Positions 1-12,100 of a stretch of DNA of 64,000 bases are shown here, one piece after another. The stretch is taken from the NCBI RefSeq assembly GCF_945859705.1, contig NC_079134.1, positions 48,786,402-48,850,401 on the forward strand. Direction: 5' to 3'. The DNA is from Episyrphus balteatus. Lineage: Eukaryota; Arthropoda; Insecta; Diptera; Syrphidae. The notes beneath the pieces were generated by a model. It was not told where the DNA came from and searched no databases. It was given only the letters and a program-made list of their open reading frames with translations. Position 1 is the first letter of the stretch; each line of letters opens with the position of its first letter. A program made the position numbers and the translations under genes.

Positions 1-3000
1 CTGCTTCGTCAAACAACAATTTAAGTTGATTCAAATGAATCATCCATTCAAAAATTAAAGCTATCAGTATTGTCTAAAAAATAAACTTATATTGACATAA
101 GAAATTTTATATAAATTGAGAATGCGCCAAACTCACATTGACAATCAATGTGAAAAATGTTAAATATAAAATGATATCATTGTTAAACTGGACTTCGTCT
201 AAAAGGTCCCACAAAATTCGATCGAACATTTCGTAAAAATTTATACCAAATTCGTTTTTAAAGAGAATTTTAGGTGGAGTATCGTCTTCATATTCTTCTC
301 CCGTTTTTTTAACAAATGGAAACTTATTGTAATTTGACCAAAATTCAATAAAAAGAGTTGTATTTGCAATAATCGTAACGAAACAAATCAGCCACGGTAG
401 GATTTTTGAAAGCCAAAACATCAGAACCAGTAGTATCAATGAAATCCCTATACAAATTTAAATCAGCTTTGTTAATATTCAGTTTTATAAAACACTACTT
501 ACCAAAGGCAAATCCACATAAAGTTGCAACATATTTCCAAGATTGATAAACTGATATGAAGAAGATTTGGTCTAAGCCACCCGCATTGAGAAGATCATAA
601 GATTCTTGAAGAACTTCAAGACGTTGTTTATCAGGTAGACATCTATTTTTGAAATGAATACTAAATGGAAAAAAAAATTTATTTAAATCTTTTTCAAATT
701 CCTTTGTTTTTCAAGACCTCCTAGTAGTTACAGCTGGACACGGACCCATTCTACGCATTATATCGTTGATATTTTCATTTTCATTTATTACTAACATTGC
801 TTCTTTTAATACATTCACATCGTAGCTGCATAGTTGAGTAGAATATTGTTCTTTATATAATAATATATCTTCGATATTGTACATTTAGACGCTGTAAAAA
901 TGATATAAAGAAAACTTTAATATTTAAAACTAATTTATTTAAGAGAAAATATGCGATCATGTGATCGGGTGATCGATTGATTTAGAACTGAAACTAGAAA
1001 CTGTTTATTGCTTGAAGCCAAGCTACACCTGCATCCTCATTGGCCATTTGCAGGTGGCCTCTATCGACTCTCGTCCGACTCTATCGATTCTCGCCCGGCG
1101 CAGTGTTGCCAGAACCATCCGCCACAGTGGCCCCCCAGAAGGCTTATCGCATCTTATAGGTAGCGCGCTGGGAGCTGGATACGGCGACCTTTAAGAGTGC
1201 GATATGGCTGAGAAGTTATTGGTTGTGGTGGATCTTGCACAGCCGGTGTGGTTGTTGCAGATGGTTGAGATGTTGTTTGTTGTCTTGGTTCTGGGATAAC
1301 CCGTGTGGTTGTCGCTGGAGGTTGAATTCTGTCGCTTTCCTCGTTTTCGAGGTATGCGGGCTTTAGGCGGTCTATCGAAATTTTGGTAGATCTGCCTCGA
1401 ATACGAAGAACGAAAAACTTGTCGTGGCGTTCCTCTACCTTGAAAGGTCCTTCATAGGGAGGGACTATTGATGCTTTGACGGAATCATTGCGAACGAATA
1501 CATAGGTTGATGTTCTTAAGTCTTGATGAACAAAAGGGCGATGTGTAGTGTGCCAAGCTGTCTGCTGCGGCCTAGTCTGTTCCATCATACATCGAAGGTC
1601 TTTGATAAAATCGCATTGCGAGCGGTCATCAAGCGTTGGAACCAGGAAGTCAGCTGGCAGTCTGAGTGATGTTCCGTACACTAACTCTGCTGGGGTCGCT
1701 TTGATATCTTCCTTCAGCGTCGCGCGAAGACCTAGTAGTATAAGTGGAAGGCGTTTAACCCATTGCGTAGAGTCGTTGCAATTTATTGCGGCTTTTAATG
1801 TTCTATGGAATCGTTCAACGATTCCATTAGCCTGTGGGTGGTATGAGGTCGTCATCGTGTGGTTTGTTCCCATACAGACACATAGCTCCGCAAAGACTGA
1901 TGAGGTGAATTGTCTTCCTTGATCGGATGTTATTTGCAGAGGTGGCCCAAACCGAGAAATCCAGCCTGAAATTAGTGCACTGGCGCAATTAATAGCCGAC
2001 ATGTCTGGCATTGGATATGCTTCGGGCCATCGAGTGTAGCGATCAATGACTGTTAAAAGGTAGCGGTATCCTTCGGAGGGCGGAAAGGGCCCTAGGATAT
2101 CGATATTTATGTAAGCAAACCTTTTATCGGGTATCGGGTAGTGTTGCAGCTCGGACTTTGAATGACGTTGAACTTTCGTCCTTTGACAAGGTATGCATGT
2201 CTTTGCCAGGTAAGCACAATTCTGGCGAATGTTGGGCCAGACGAAACGCTCGGTCATTAATCGAACTGAAGCTCGGCGACCGGGATGCGAAAGATCGTGA
2301 GTTGCATGGAAGAATGATTTTCGAAGATCTTTGGTGATAAATGGACGAACTCTATTATGTGATACATCGCAGTAAATCGGTTGTGGCATGTTTGGAAAGT
2401 AAAACAGAGTTAGTTGCATTGAATGGACAACGTTACCTTTTAAAATATTTTGTAGTTCGGTGTCGCTCTCCTGGGATTTAGCGAGTTTTGCATAAAGATC
2501 ATCATTAGCGTTTACAGAGTCGATCCGCGACAATAGGTCTGCCGCATGGTTATCCTCCCCCTTAATATAGCGAATATCGGTGGTGAATTCGCTAATGAAT
2601 GACAAGTAATTGGTTTGTCGTGGAGAAGATTTTTCTGGTCGTTGTTGGAATGCGAAAATTAGAGGTTTGTGGTCCGTTTGTATATGGAATTTACGGCCCT
2701 CTAACAAATCACGGAAATGGTTTACAGCCATGTACATAGCAGTTAGTTCTCTATCATAGGTAGAATAGGCTTGTTGCGTCTTAGAGAATTTTTTCGAAAA
2801 AAAACCAAGTGGTTCGGATACATTGTCGACCAACTGATGGAGAGCCGCACCAGCTGCAGCACCGCTGAAAATATGCGATCATGTGATCGGGTGATCGATT
2901 GATTTAGAACTGAAACTAGAAACTGTTTATTGCTTGAAGCCAAGCTACACCTGCATCCTCATTGGCCATTTGCAGGTGGCCTCTATCGACTCTCGTCCGA

Positions 3001-3275
3001 CTCTATCGATTCTCGCCCGGCGCAGTGTTGCCAGAACCATCCGCCACATACAGTTCTCCAAAAGGACAATTTTCAACACATATTTTTAAAACACCAGCGA
3101 AATTTTTTATATCAAAATAAAATAAATATGGTTTCTGGGATGTGTCCCATCCAGATAAGGTAAAGTTTTCAAAGTGTTTGTTATGGGTCCGGTTGCAAAT
3201 ATTTCCATAAGAATCGACTCCATTTATAATTGTAGTATAGTATCCGTTATCAATAGAAAATACAATTATTATAAT
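1..3275 (-). CDS. Choline transporter-like (SLC44/CTL family) membrane protein, partial and interrupted
   Basis: SLC44 proteins are polytopic membrane proteins linked to choline transport. Exons read on the minus strand are 3275-3049 continued by 879-718, then 660-503, 447-137, and 73-1, which runs off the window. All junctions are phase-consistent; the donor after 718 (GTCTTG) is weak. Family marks seen are a GVDSYGNIC loop start, KPYLFYFDIKN, KICVENCP, a GPCPAV block followed by RCLP, a membrane segment after FISVYQSWKY, and a second one around FPWL/ICFVTIIANT. The 3275 acceptor follows a polypyrimidine run. The N-terminal exons are not securely found upstream. The exon is split by an LTR element at 884-3048 with a 4-bp duplication TGTA (880-883 and 3049-3052). 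Without the insert and one TSD copy the exon is 389 nt and stays open and in phase. With the insert, an in-frame TAA lies just before codon ATG 884. This allele is therefore probably not functional. The family call is from memory of conserved motifs. Confidence 0.72.
945..1126 (-). repeat. 3' LTR (shared part)
   Basis: Direct repeat of 2867-3048, read as identical over 182 bp. On the minus strand it starts TGTGGCGG directly after the polypurine tract. The true LTR may continue to 884, giving about 243 bp. Confidence 0.85.
1154..2833 (-). CDS. Gypsy-type Pol fragment: RNase H, zinc-binding domain and integrase
   Basis: This is a 559-residue open frame; it stays open to the LTR junction near 2866, so the methionine at 2833 is not a native start. 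It begins in the last part of the reverse transcriptase/RNase H region (FFSKKFS, YSTYDREL, TDHKPL at residues 53-58). Next come the integrase zinc module (H179, H183, C213, C216) and the integrase core with D245, D304 and E340, a D-D-35-E spacing. A GPFKVEE block and a C-terminal tail rich in T, P and Q follow. Family knowledge: integrase inserts the cDNA copy into host DNA. The frame has no stop or frameshift, but the reverse transcriptase catalytic part and Gag are absent, so the copy could only move with help from another element. It is antisense to nothing else recognisable. Confidence 0.9.
   Translation of the reverse strand: MVDNVSEPLGFFSKKFSKTQQAYSTYDRELTAMYMAVNHFRDLLEGRKFHIQTDHKPLIFAFQQRPEKSSPRQTNYLSFISEFTTDIRYIKGEDNHAADLLSRIDSVNANDDLYAKLAKSQESDTELQNILKGNVVHSMQLTLFYFPNMPQPIYCDVSHNRVRPFITKDLRKSFFHATHDLSHPGRRASVRLMTERFVWPNIRQNCAYLAKTCIPCQRTKVQRHSKSELQHYPIPDKRFAYINIDILGPFPPSEGYRYLLTVIDRYTRWPEAYPMPDMSAINCASALISGWISRFGPPLQITSDQGRQFTSSVFAELCVCMGTNHTMTTSYHPQANGIVERFHRTLKAAINCNDSTQWVKRLPLILLGLRATLKEDIKATPAELVYGTSLRLPADFLVPTLDDRSQCDFIKDLRCMMEQTRPQQTAWHTTHRPFVHQDLRTSTYVFVRNDSVKASIVPPYEGPFKVEERHDKFFVLRIRGRSTKISIDRLKPAYLENEESDRIQPPATTTRVIPEPRQQTTSQPSATTTPAVQDPPQPITSQPYRTLKGRRIQLPARYL
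2867..3048 (-). repeat. 5' LTR, truncated at its inner end
   Basis: Direct repeat of 945-1126. Its inner edge abuts pol codons directly, so no primer binding site or gag leader remains. The outer edge meets the TSD TGTA inside the SLC44 exon. Confidence 0.85.
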
Positions 3276-5355
3276 CTGCAAAAAAAAAAGTTAACTGAGT
3301 TTTGGCTTGAGTTTCATCTTGTAATACAGTTATTACAGATACAGAGCAAGTTTAGCTATATAAAAAAAAAATATCGAACTAACAATCAGAAATGATTTGT
3401 ATCTGAATATATTTTCAAATACAAGTTTTATTGAGGCAAACCCCAAAGTTCTTTTAAGAATAGAAAATAAAATTTCAAAAGTTACTGCAGATACTTTGTA
3501 ATATTTTATAGAAACTTTGGAGAGTTCCGGGGACGTTCTTATTTTGTCTTGCTATTATTTAATTATATTTTCAAATAATGTTGTTTTAGTAAATATGTAT
3601 GTAGTTTTTGAGAAAATAATTTTTAAACTCAAAATTTTAACTTTTTTAATTTTGTTTTTTATATTATGATATCAAACATTGCTTTTAGTAATGTCCTCAT
3701 CAATTTTAATTTTATCGTAAAATAAAAAGTAAAAAAAAATAGGGACCTACATAAACAAAAGATTAAAATTTTGAATTTAAAAATTATTTTTTAATTTATA
3801 CATAAAATGTAGAAACATTTTTGAAAAAATAATTTTTAAACTCATAATTTTAACTTTTTGTTTTTATTATTTTTTAACTTTTTTTTATTTTACGATATCA
3901 AGCATTGTTTTCGGTAATTAAACATAAAAATAATTTATTTAAAATTGATTAGGAAATTGAATTTAATTACGGAAAGTAATGCTTGATATCGTATAATAAA
4001 AAAAAAGTTATAAAAACGAAAAAAAGTTAAAATTTTAAGTTTATAAATTATTTTTTTAATTTGCATTAAATTTCGTACAAATTTTGAGAAACTACTGACA
4101 TATTCAAAATTTCTCAAAATTCCTAGCCCCCTGTTTTGAAATTAAAAAAAAATATTTTTCGACCATTTTAAACGGTAGCGGTCATAGCACGTTTTTATAA
4201 GAATGGAATTTAAAAAAAAAAATATGTATTAATAACTAATCAGGAAATTTCGAGAAAAAAAATCATGAACCCCTTATAAAAAATGTATTTTTCAAAAAAA
4301 AAAAAAGTTTTGAAATGCATATGTTTTAAAAATCTAAAAATGTGTTTTTTAAAAACTGTTCAAAATTTTAATATATATATATGCTACCTAAATGCAGTTT
4401 GTATAAAAATTCGTTTAAATCAACCAAATCTTTTACGAAAATTCAGATAAGAACAAGGTAAATACCGTTAATAAATGTTACATTAAAAATTAAAAAACAT
4501 TTTCGGAAAGAGCGTATTAGATTGCAAATTATACACAGACATTTTTATAAAAATCTTTACAGCCATTTTTGAACAAAATAAATTTTTTTTTTGGTTTTAT
4601 GGCAAAAATTCAAAAATTTAGGAAGTCCCCCAAAACTTCTAAGTTTAAAAAATTGGTTCAGCGCGCGGTTGAAGCCGCGACAGACAGAAATGATAGATCC
4701 ACTTTTTTTGCAATCTCTATCATCGTAATGGCAAATGGCACGTCTAATTGTTATCTCAATCGAAAGTTAAAATATTCTTGCATAAATCTAATAAGTGGGT
4801 ACTACTAATAGGTAAAAAATGAAAGTGAGCGTATAAGAAATTTTATAATGTTATATAAAAACTTAAACGTTTAACTATATTTATTTCATTTAAGTTTAAT
4901 TTTTATTATATATATACCTTTAAAAAAATTTCAAAAATTAGGAGTTTTTGAGTAAAAATTGTGAAAAACAACACTCTAAAAGTTTTCAAAGCAATCATCA
5001 TTTTAAAAACCCTAGATTATCCTCTTTTGTCAGAGAACGATAATAATATCCACTTATGTATGTTTAACAACTTCATTAAGTTTTTATTTCCTCATTTATT
5101 TTCATTATTCCATTTCTGCACATAAACATGCGGAGGACGCAAAAATATATATTAATTACATAATGCATTGTAATATCATATCAACAAATAACAATAACAC
5201 TGAAACAAATGTCCAAAAACAAAAGAAATATAAACAATTCCATTTATAACTTGTATTAAAATCACAAAGTTTAATTTTGGTGTGTAGCACATTTGGTCTG
5301 TTTACCAATTTCACCAACGCAAACACACCCATCTGAATTTTCAAATAAAAATTTC
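3276..5355. other. AT-rich stretch with degenerate repeats; no gene recognised
   Basis: Probably the upstream intron or 5' flank of the SLC44 gene. Related segments at about 3595-3705 and 3815-3925 (direct) and 3960-4075 (inverted) share a block around GATATCAAGCATTG, suggesting a decayed fold-back repeat. A minus-strand frame at 5156-5344 has a hydrophobic stretch but no convincing family match. The rest holds only poly-A/T runs and short spurious frames. Confidence 0.5.
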
Positions 5356-5553
5356 CACCTGAAAATCGTAACTAAATGTCAAAAAACGTATCTAAATGCC
5401 ACCTAACTTTTTATGACATCTGGCCAATCAGAGCCTCTGAAAATTCAGATTTTAAGTTCAGGGGGCCTGCGTTAAACGCGGGGAACGCCACCTAACTTTT
5501 TATGACATCTGACCAATCAGAGCCTCTGAAAATTCAGATTTTAAGTTCAGGTG
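5356..5553. repeat. Short element with CCACCTGAA ends and an internal 65-bp direct repeat
   Basis: The ends CCACCTGAA and TTCAGGTGG are inverted repeats. Inside, 5398-5462 is repeated almost exactly at 5487-5551 (89-bp period, one clear difference, ctgg versus ctga). No reading frame of note. It is probably a MITE with partial duplication; superfamily unknown. Confidence 0.5.
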
Positions 5554-5579
5554 GCCGTGGCATGCGTGCCGAAAAATTT

Positions 5580-5633
5580 AAAAACTACACTTCAGATATT
5601 TGTGTCGACACAAATATCTGAAGTGTAGTTTTT
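5580..5633. repeat. Perfect 54-bp palindrome
   Basis: The centre is GTC|GAC between 5606 and 5607. Each arm is 27 nt with no spacer and no mismatch. It would extrude as a cruciform or fold as an RNA hairpin with no natural loop. Confidence 0.9.
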
Positions 5634-6143
5634 CAATTTTTTAAAATCTGCACCTTATCTTCAAACCAAGAAAATTAGGACTTGCGGACATGAGATTTTT
5701 TTAGATTTTTGAGGGTAGTTAAAGAATATCCAAACAAAGATTAAAATGAAAAAATTAGCCTATTACAACTTATTCCTAAGATGAACAAGAATCTTCTTTA
5801 GTGCATATCCTAAAATAAATGTAGTTCGTCGTTGAGGATTTAAAAAACAAATAGAAAGTGAAAGTGACACCTAAATAGCTGTCATCCACAAACCATAACA
5901 AAAGGGTGATCGTCACTTTGATAATCACCTTACGTGGAGCAAAAGTTTTTATTGTGATGGTCAACAATCACCTTAGCCGATTCCACCCCTGGTTAACAAA
6001 TGCAGTACTTCAGACCTTAATCCTTTATAGAAGGAAAAATGTTTGAGCATATTTAGTAACGGATTTTTATAAGAACTATTTTCCATCTTTCAAGATCGGT
6101 TTAAATCTTTCCCATATCTTTTTTATTGCCAGAGATATTCTCA

Positions 6144-7448
6144 TGTCGTTTTCTTTCACTCCAATGAGAGTACCCTTTTAGTACTTATTTTTGCACTTTT
6201 GAAGGTTTTGTGTTCTTTGACGCCACAAAAGTGTAAAAAAAAAATTACTCCGGAGTAATTTTAGTACTACGGAGTACCCCGGATTTACTCCACATTTTTA
6301 GTCAGATTTACACCGATTTGCACACACACTTATGAATTTGAAGTTTGACATTTTAAAATTTTGTTTGAAAAATGAAAAATGTGAAAAATTTTTCTTTCAA
6401 ACTCTTTTGTTATTATCAGAAACAACCATTATGAATATATTTTCTATTTTATTATATTCCGCCATATATATTTCTTCCATTTTTTCGTTAATTCTTCACT
6501 TTTTCCAAAATGAAATTGAAAACCGAATAAAAAAAAAATTCAGCCTGTGTTCTTCATCAATAAAAAAAAAATCCTGTGCCATATAACAAAAAAATCCCAT
6601 TTTTTTTCTGCGTTGATGGGATATTTTTATTTTACAATTATAAAATCAAACTAAGGGTGTGTGTCAATTAGGCTGAAAAAACCGATCAGAAGCATAATGA
6701 AAAATATACCAAAAGTAAAACTAAGTTTGCTTCTACACGAAGACGCAAAGCGCGAGACGCATATATGTAAGAGCAAGGGAGAAAGAAAATTCCAAAAAAA
6801 GGGAAGGAAGAATTTCTATCGTGAGTCTCCGGTAAAAAATTTTGTGACTCTTTTTGACGTTTCTCTTTGATCTTGTTCTTTTTTTTTTGCTGTTTTGCTT
6901 TATTTGATTTCGTCAGTCGCAGAGTCTGCTTCGTCGGTTGTGTATTATTTGCGTGTATAGTAACTTTTTTAATTTATTCAAATGTTTTCGTTGCGCATAG
7001 CCACTGAAGTTGTTTCTTTGTATATTTTGGTGCTTTTTTTTAATAAAGATACATACGAAAACAAGAACAAAATAAAACTAAAGAAAATAGCTGTGAAATT
7101 GGCGTCTTCTAAAAAATACTTTACTTTTCAGATAGTTTTGTATGGGCGAGTATGGGAGGAGTTTCATGAAAAACCCTAATATTCGAAATCAAAATATACC
7201 ATAAAGCATTTGCATGAGGTAATAGCACCCTTGGAAGTAGAAACAAAATTAACTACTGCGAATTTTTTTTTAATTTTTACAAATTTTTCCCTAGGCCGGT
7301 TATCACTATTTTTTTCAAGGAAATTATCCATTTTTGCCTTGTCACACACACAATTACATAAAACAAAATTACTCTCATTATGTTCTTTCACTCCAGAAAA
7401 AGGAGTAAAAATTTAGAGTACTCCTTAATAGAGTGAAAGAAAACGACA
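6144..7448. mobile_element. Non-autonomous DNA transposon, TGTCGTTTTC family
   Basis: The TIR TGTCGTTTTCTTTCACTC is at 6144 with its inverted copy ending at 7448. The 3-bp TSD is TCA (6141-6143, 7449-7451). The same ten terminal bases occur in the elements at 31263, 31438 and 44849. Subterminal parts carry ACTCC-rich direct and inverted repeats (around 6245-6295 and 7385-7440). Positions 6731-7124 are homologous, in inverse orientation, to 18509-18904, so another repeat has been captured or inserted. No transposase frame is recognised. A 3-bp TSD would fit PIF/Harbinger, but this is inference. Confidence 0.75.
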
Positions 7449-7451
7449 TCA

Positions 7452-9116
7452 GTTGTTTGGCGTATTATACCTACCATAGAATTTTTAAAACGTCATTATC
7501 TCTTTTATGATATAAAAAGCCAAACCCACTTACTTCATTATAAGATATCTCCCGCAATAAAAAAGATAAGTTCATATAGAAACCGATACTAAATATGCTG
7601 AAACAATTTTCCTTATATAAAAGAATAAGGTCCGAAATACTCAAAAAACGTTTTTTTTTTTTCATTTTCTAAGGGTAATACCTATCTCAGAAAAAGGGAG
7701 CTGATTAGTTTTTTCTGACTTTGAATTCGAGTTCAGCACACCGAAAACCTTCAGAAAAGTATATTTTTGTTTCGGCAACAAAACCCTTGTAAACCAGTGT
7801 AATTACTTAGCTAGACCAATCAAATTGAAATTTTTATAGTCGTTTTTGAGATAATTGCCATTTATATGGGAGGCATAACCTCTAAAAAAGGTTTAGAAAA
7901 TCACTTTAAAATCATTTGTACAAAACTTAAGCAAATTAATTGATCCCTTTAAGGGACGCCTTATATCGATGAACAGTACACCTCAAATTTTTTAGCAGGA
8001 AACTTTCCTATAGGGCAAATTAGGCAAGTACAAAACCATAAATTATTATTTTTGTAAATTTTGATTTTTATTTTATCTTTATACCATACCAACTGATTTA
8101 ATTTTGTTGCTTACCAAGAAACACCAAAATATTAAAAATGAACAAAGCCATAATATATCTTTGCATGTTTTTTTGTTTTTATGAATGTCTTGAAAACACT
8201 TCATATCAAAATTTTTGTATTTTATATATTTTTTAAAGCACTTTCTACTCTATTATAAACTGGAAAGTACTTTACTCCAACTATAACTAAAGAGTTTACG
8301 AAGAGTTTATAGAATATGTTTTTCTATTATGATTGAGATATAAAAATATAAACTTAAACATGTATGCTAATATACATTGTATGGGTTTTGAAAGGCTTTT
8401 AATTTTTTTTAAATAATTAGAAATCCAGTCGGATAATCCCTTAGGGAACCATCTTCAAGTATTAAATGAAGGCTTTAAAATAACTAATCCCACACGTAAG
8501 GGGTTAGGAAGTTCAGACGAGGTGTTTTTTACTTAAATAATGAATGAGCATAGTCGTGTTTTTGTGGAGATTTATAAAGTTTAAGATAAAGCTGAGATAG
8601 TATTTAAAAAAAAAAATGAAAATTGACATAATATGAAAAGTATTTTACGGAAACCATATGCTTGAACTATTTTCAAAAGCCATCATCCGTAGTTCTTAAG
8701 GTTACTTTTTAAATTCTCGTCGTTTTTAAAGTTTCTCTTAATATGAACACTCCTTCTATTCAGTATTATTAGTGCCGAAAGCCGTATACGCCACTGCAAT
8801 TTTCCGACTATGGACGACATTTCTGTAAAAACGAGCTTCAAATTGAGGAGATGACTTAAAAACAATCAACAAATAAGTAAATATTTGACACTGCGTTTAA
8901 GAGTTTATTTAACCTTCACATATTGTTTTTTTTTTTTTACCGAATCAATTTTAAGACGTTTATAATTTACAGAAAAATAAATTAATTATTTTAACTGATC
9001 TAAGTTAACACATCTAAGAATATAAAAAAAAAATTAGTTATAATTGATTTATAATTATCTTAAGTGAAAAGCAGGCTAGAAAAAAAAAAACAACAAAATA
9101 ATGTTTTTTTTTTAAA
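7452..9116. other. Gene-free AT-rich stretch
   Basis: It lies downstream of the ATP13A1-type gene, whose stop is at 9117. I see no coding exon, RNA gene or delimited transposon, only poly-A/T tracts. The 3' UTR must lie just below 9117, but no canonical AATAAA is obvious there on the minus strand. Confidence 0.5.
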
Positions 9117-12100
9117 CTAAAAGCTAAGTAGTTTAGATTTTCGTCGAGTTTCTCCGAACAGGAATGAACATATTCTGTCAACGGCATAAGCTGATACTGT
9201 ATCAGCAATTAGCACGCAAATTAATATCTTTCGGAACTGAAAATAAGAAAAAAGAATTGAATTATATTTCTTTATTTATATATTTTTTTTTAATTCACTT
9301 ACATCTTCGGGGAAATCGATTATTTCGAATGTATAAGTTAGATCTGTAGAAAGTCCTAATGTCAGCAGAACTACAAGGGCGGCTGATGCTAATATGGATG
9401 TGATCAAAAGACGATTTTCTCGTAGGCTTTCCATAAATGGATGACCCTGAAAAAAAAACAAATAAAATTATTACTCAGTAAATACAAAGCTATACAGGGA
9501 CACTGTGGCGTATGCGTAACCTTTTCTTTGAAGAAATTGTTTTCTAAAAAATAAATAACTTACCTTGTAATTAACTGCAAAAGTTGATATCTGAAGAGCT
9601 AGACAAATGATATAGACAGTACTGTTGATAATATTTGGTACAAATTCTTTCTTATCTTCTGGGTCCAAATCAATATCCAGCTTGATTTTACCTTCCCTAA
9701 AAATTTCATGTTCAAAATTAAACACAAAACAAAAATTACGTCAAAATTCAAAAAGTTTTCTTTTTTACCTTGGTGGAGCTCTAGCTGTCGCTTCCATTGT
9801 TAGATAATATAAGGCGGTAAAATGAACCGCAAATTGTAAAAGAATAGTCGAAACGGTATAAAAGTTAAAAATATTCGGCAAAGGGGCCGTTTTCGAAAGA
9901 GTTCTTAAGGGCTTGGACCGCGTAATGAATAAAAAGCAGGCAGCTATGAAGAAACCCTGCAATGTGGCTTGTGTATCACTGAATTTTACACCATCAATGT
10001 AGAGCACAGATTGACAATAAGCTGAAATGAGGGCATTAAGTGCAAGAATCTTGAACATTTGTAGTGTTGTGACGAGAGTGCAACGACCCTGCTTGATGAT
10101 ATGATTGACACAAGCAATCGAACAAGATTTACTCGTGAAAGGTGCTGCAATGCTTGCATCACCCAATTTAACAACTTGTACTGTCTCTTCTTCTACTTCG
10201 CGAAGTACACGCTGAAGATTTTCTTGAGTGGCGCTCAGATTTTCTCGGTGGCGTAAAAGTGCCCGTTCGCGTGGAGTTAGATTTTGTCTTTCTTGAATTG
10301 CGGCATTATGCTGCCTTGGACCTCTTGAACTTGGATGAGCAGGTGCTGATGGACCCACATTCTCCACTGCTTCTCTTGATTTTTTCGATTTAACTACTGG
10401 CATATTGCTAAGTAGTGATACACCAACATGTGCATGTTTTAGTGCTCCGACATCGTTTGTACCATCTCCACACATAAGTGTGTAGTATCCTTGCTGTTTC
10501 AGAGTTGTTACAATGAATTCTTTTTGTTTGGGAGCAAATCTTGCACACACAGTGATATAAGGTAAGATCTTAAGCATATAACTGTGTTCATTCTCATTCA
10601 GGTACTGAAGGCCTTCCCCAGTGATACACAAATCAAACTCTTTCAAAATCTGTTTGTAGTTGTCTTCAATTGAACGATTGATTTGTTCATCAATTGATAG
10701 CCATTGCCATTTCTCTTTGTCTGTTGGAGTTAATACTAGAAGTTGCTTTCTGGTGAATCGTAGTTCTTTGGCAACGTGACAAGCTGTAAGCGGATTGTCC
10801 CCAGTTATCATTACAACCTTGTGAGATGATTGTATAAGTTCTTTAATGACAATTTTCGAATCAGGTTTCATTGGACAAGAGACTATGACAAATCCGGCAA
10901 ATGTTAAATCGCATTCTACGTCTTCACGTTTGATATCACGAACGGCAGCTGCATCTAAACATCCAAACTCTTTGATACCTAATGCTAGGACACGTGCTCC
11001 ACTTCTGGAATACTCAATGTAAGTCTGGAGAGAAAAAAAGAAACAATTTATTATAATAAAATATGTTTTCTGAAGAATATTACAAGAGCCCTCCATAAAA
11101 ATAAGCCTTGACATAGTAGAGATGTTTTTGATGATTCCTACTATGAAGCTTAGAGCTAAAGCGGTCGCAAAACCTGTTTAACAGAATAACCATAGATGAT
11201 CGACAGGTCGGAGCAGAAAAGGTTGTTGGGACTGAGTCTAATTAAATTTAATCGAAAAAGTGTTTCTAGCAAGGCACTATCAACAGATGACTGTAGAAGA
11301 ATTTATTCAACGGTAGCTTCTCTAGTACCAGTTAAGTTGAAGTACTTAGTGAACATCTTATATGGACTATTTCAACATATTCAGAGCAAAGGTGGATAAA
11401 CCGAAATCTCATCTTTTGAGTCATTCAAGAAACTGTATATACAGGTTGGGAGCAAAAGCGGCTAGTAGGACCAAAGCAAGAAGCCATGGGCTTACAGCAA
11501 GTAAGCGATTTTTACGCATCTCAACAAAAGAAAAATTCTACGAGAGAGAGACAGTATAATATAAAACAAGCATTTGAGTTTATAGGGCGATGCTTTGATA
11601 GGGATAAAATTCGAAAATCATATTTAAAAAAGGGGAATATTGTAGGCGATACGCAGACGATACTCTGTCCTATTACGAATAACAAAGTATGCTGCCATCG
11701 AGAAGAGCGATCCAATATAGTTCAATGGAACATAACACCCGGATAAATAATCACTCTTGTCAACCGCTGCTGGTCTAGGAGGACAAATAAACAGAAAGAA
11801 CCAAGAAAAGCCTTTACAAAATTTTAATCATCCAAGTCATTCAAAAGATTCCAATAATTTCCAGACTTCATGGAATTAAGTGTCCCATATTCCGATCTAA
11901 CTTACTTTCTCCTCCTTCCTCACCGCTTTCTACAAGATATTCGCAACATCATTGAATAATTGATTGATTCCAATCAGAATTAAGTGGCTAATCGACTATC
12001 AACAATATTTTTGCAGAATTTGTAGGTATTTTTTGTCGATTTTAAAGCAGCATTTAATATTGTTGAACTCTGATCATTATTTTTCAAACTTTACATTATG

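Larger units (their letters stand above)
884..3048 (-). mobile_element. Short LTR retrotransposon (Ty3/gypsy type), internally deleted, inserted in the SLC44 exon
   Basis: The element reads on the minus strand. It is bounded by TGTA duplications at 880-883 and 3049-3052. The two LTR copies share 182 bp that I read as identical (945-1126 and 2867-3048). The left copy, which is the 3' LTR, may extend to 884. The right copy runs straight into pol coding sequence, so gag, protease and most of the reverse transcriptase are missing. A purine-rich tract (TTCTGGGGGGCC) sits just before the 3' LTR, as expected. The LTR starts with TG, but the outer end at 884 does not show the usual CA, so that end is less certain than the TSD. 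LTR identity and an open pol frame indicate a recent insertion. Confidence 0.8.

Noticed and set aside
1548..1922. 124-residue plus-strand frame
   Set aside because: Antisense shadow of the gypsy integrase.
5156..5344. Hydrophobic minus-strand frame as a first exon of the SLC44 gene
   Set aside because: The possible donor phase does not fit the exon at 3275 and no family motif is present.
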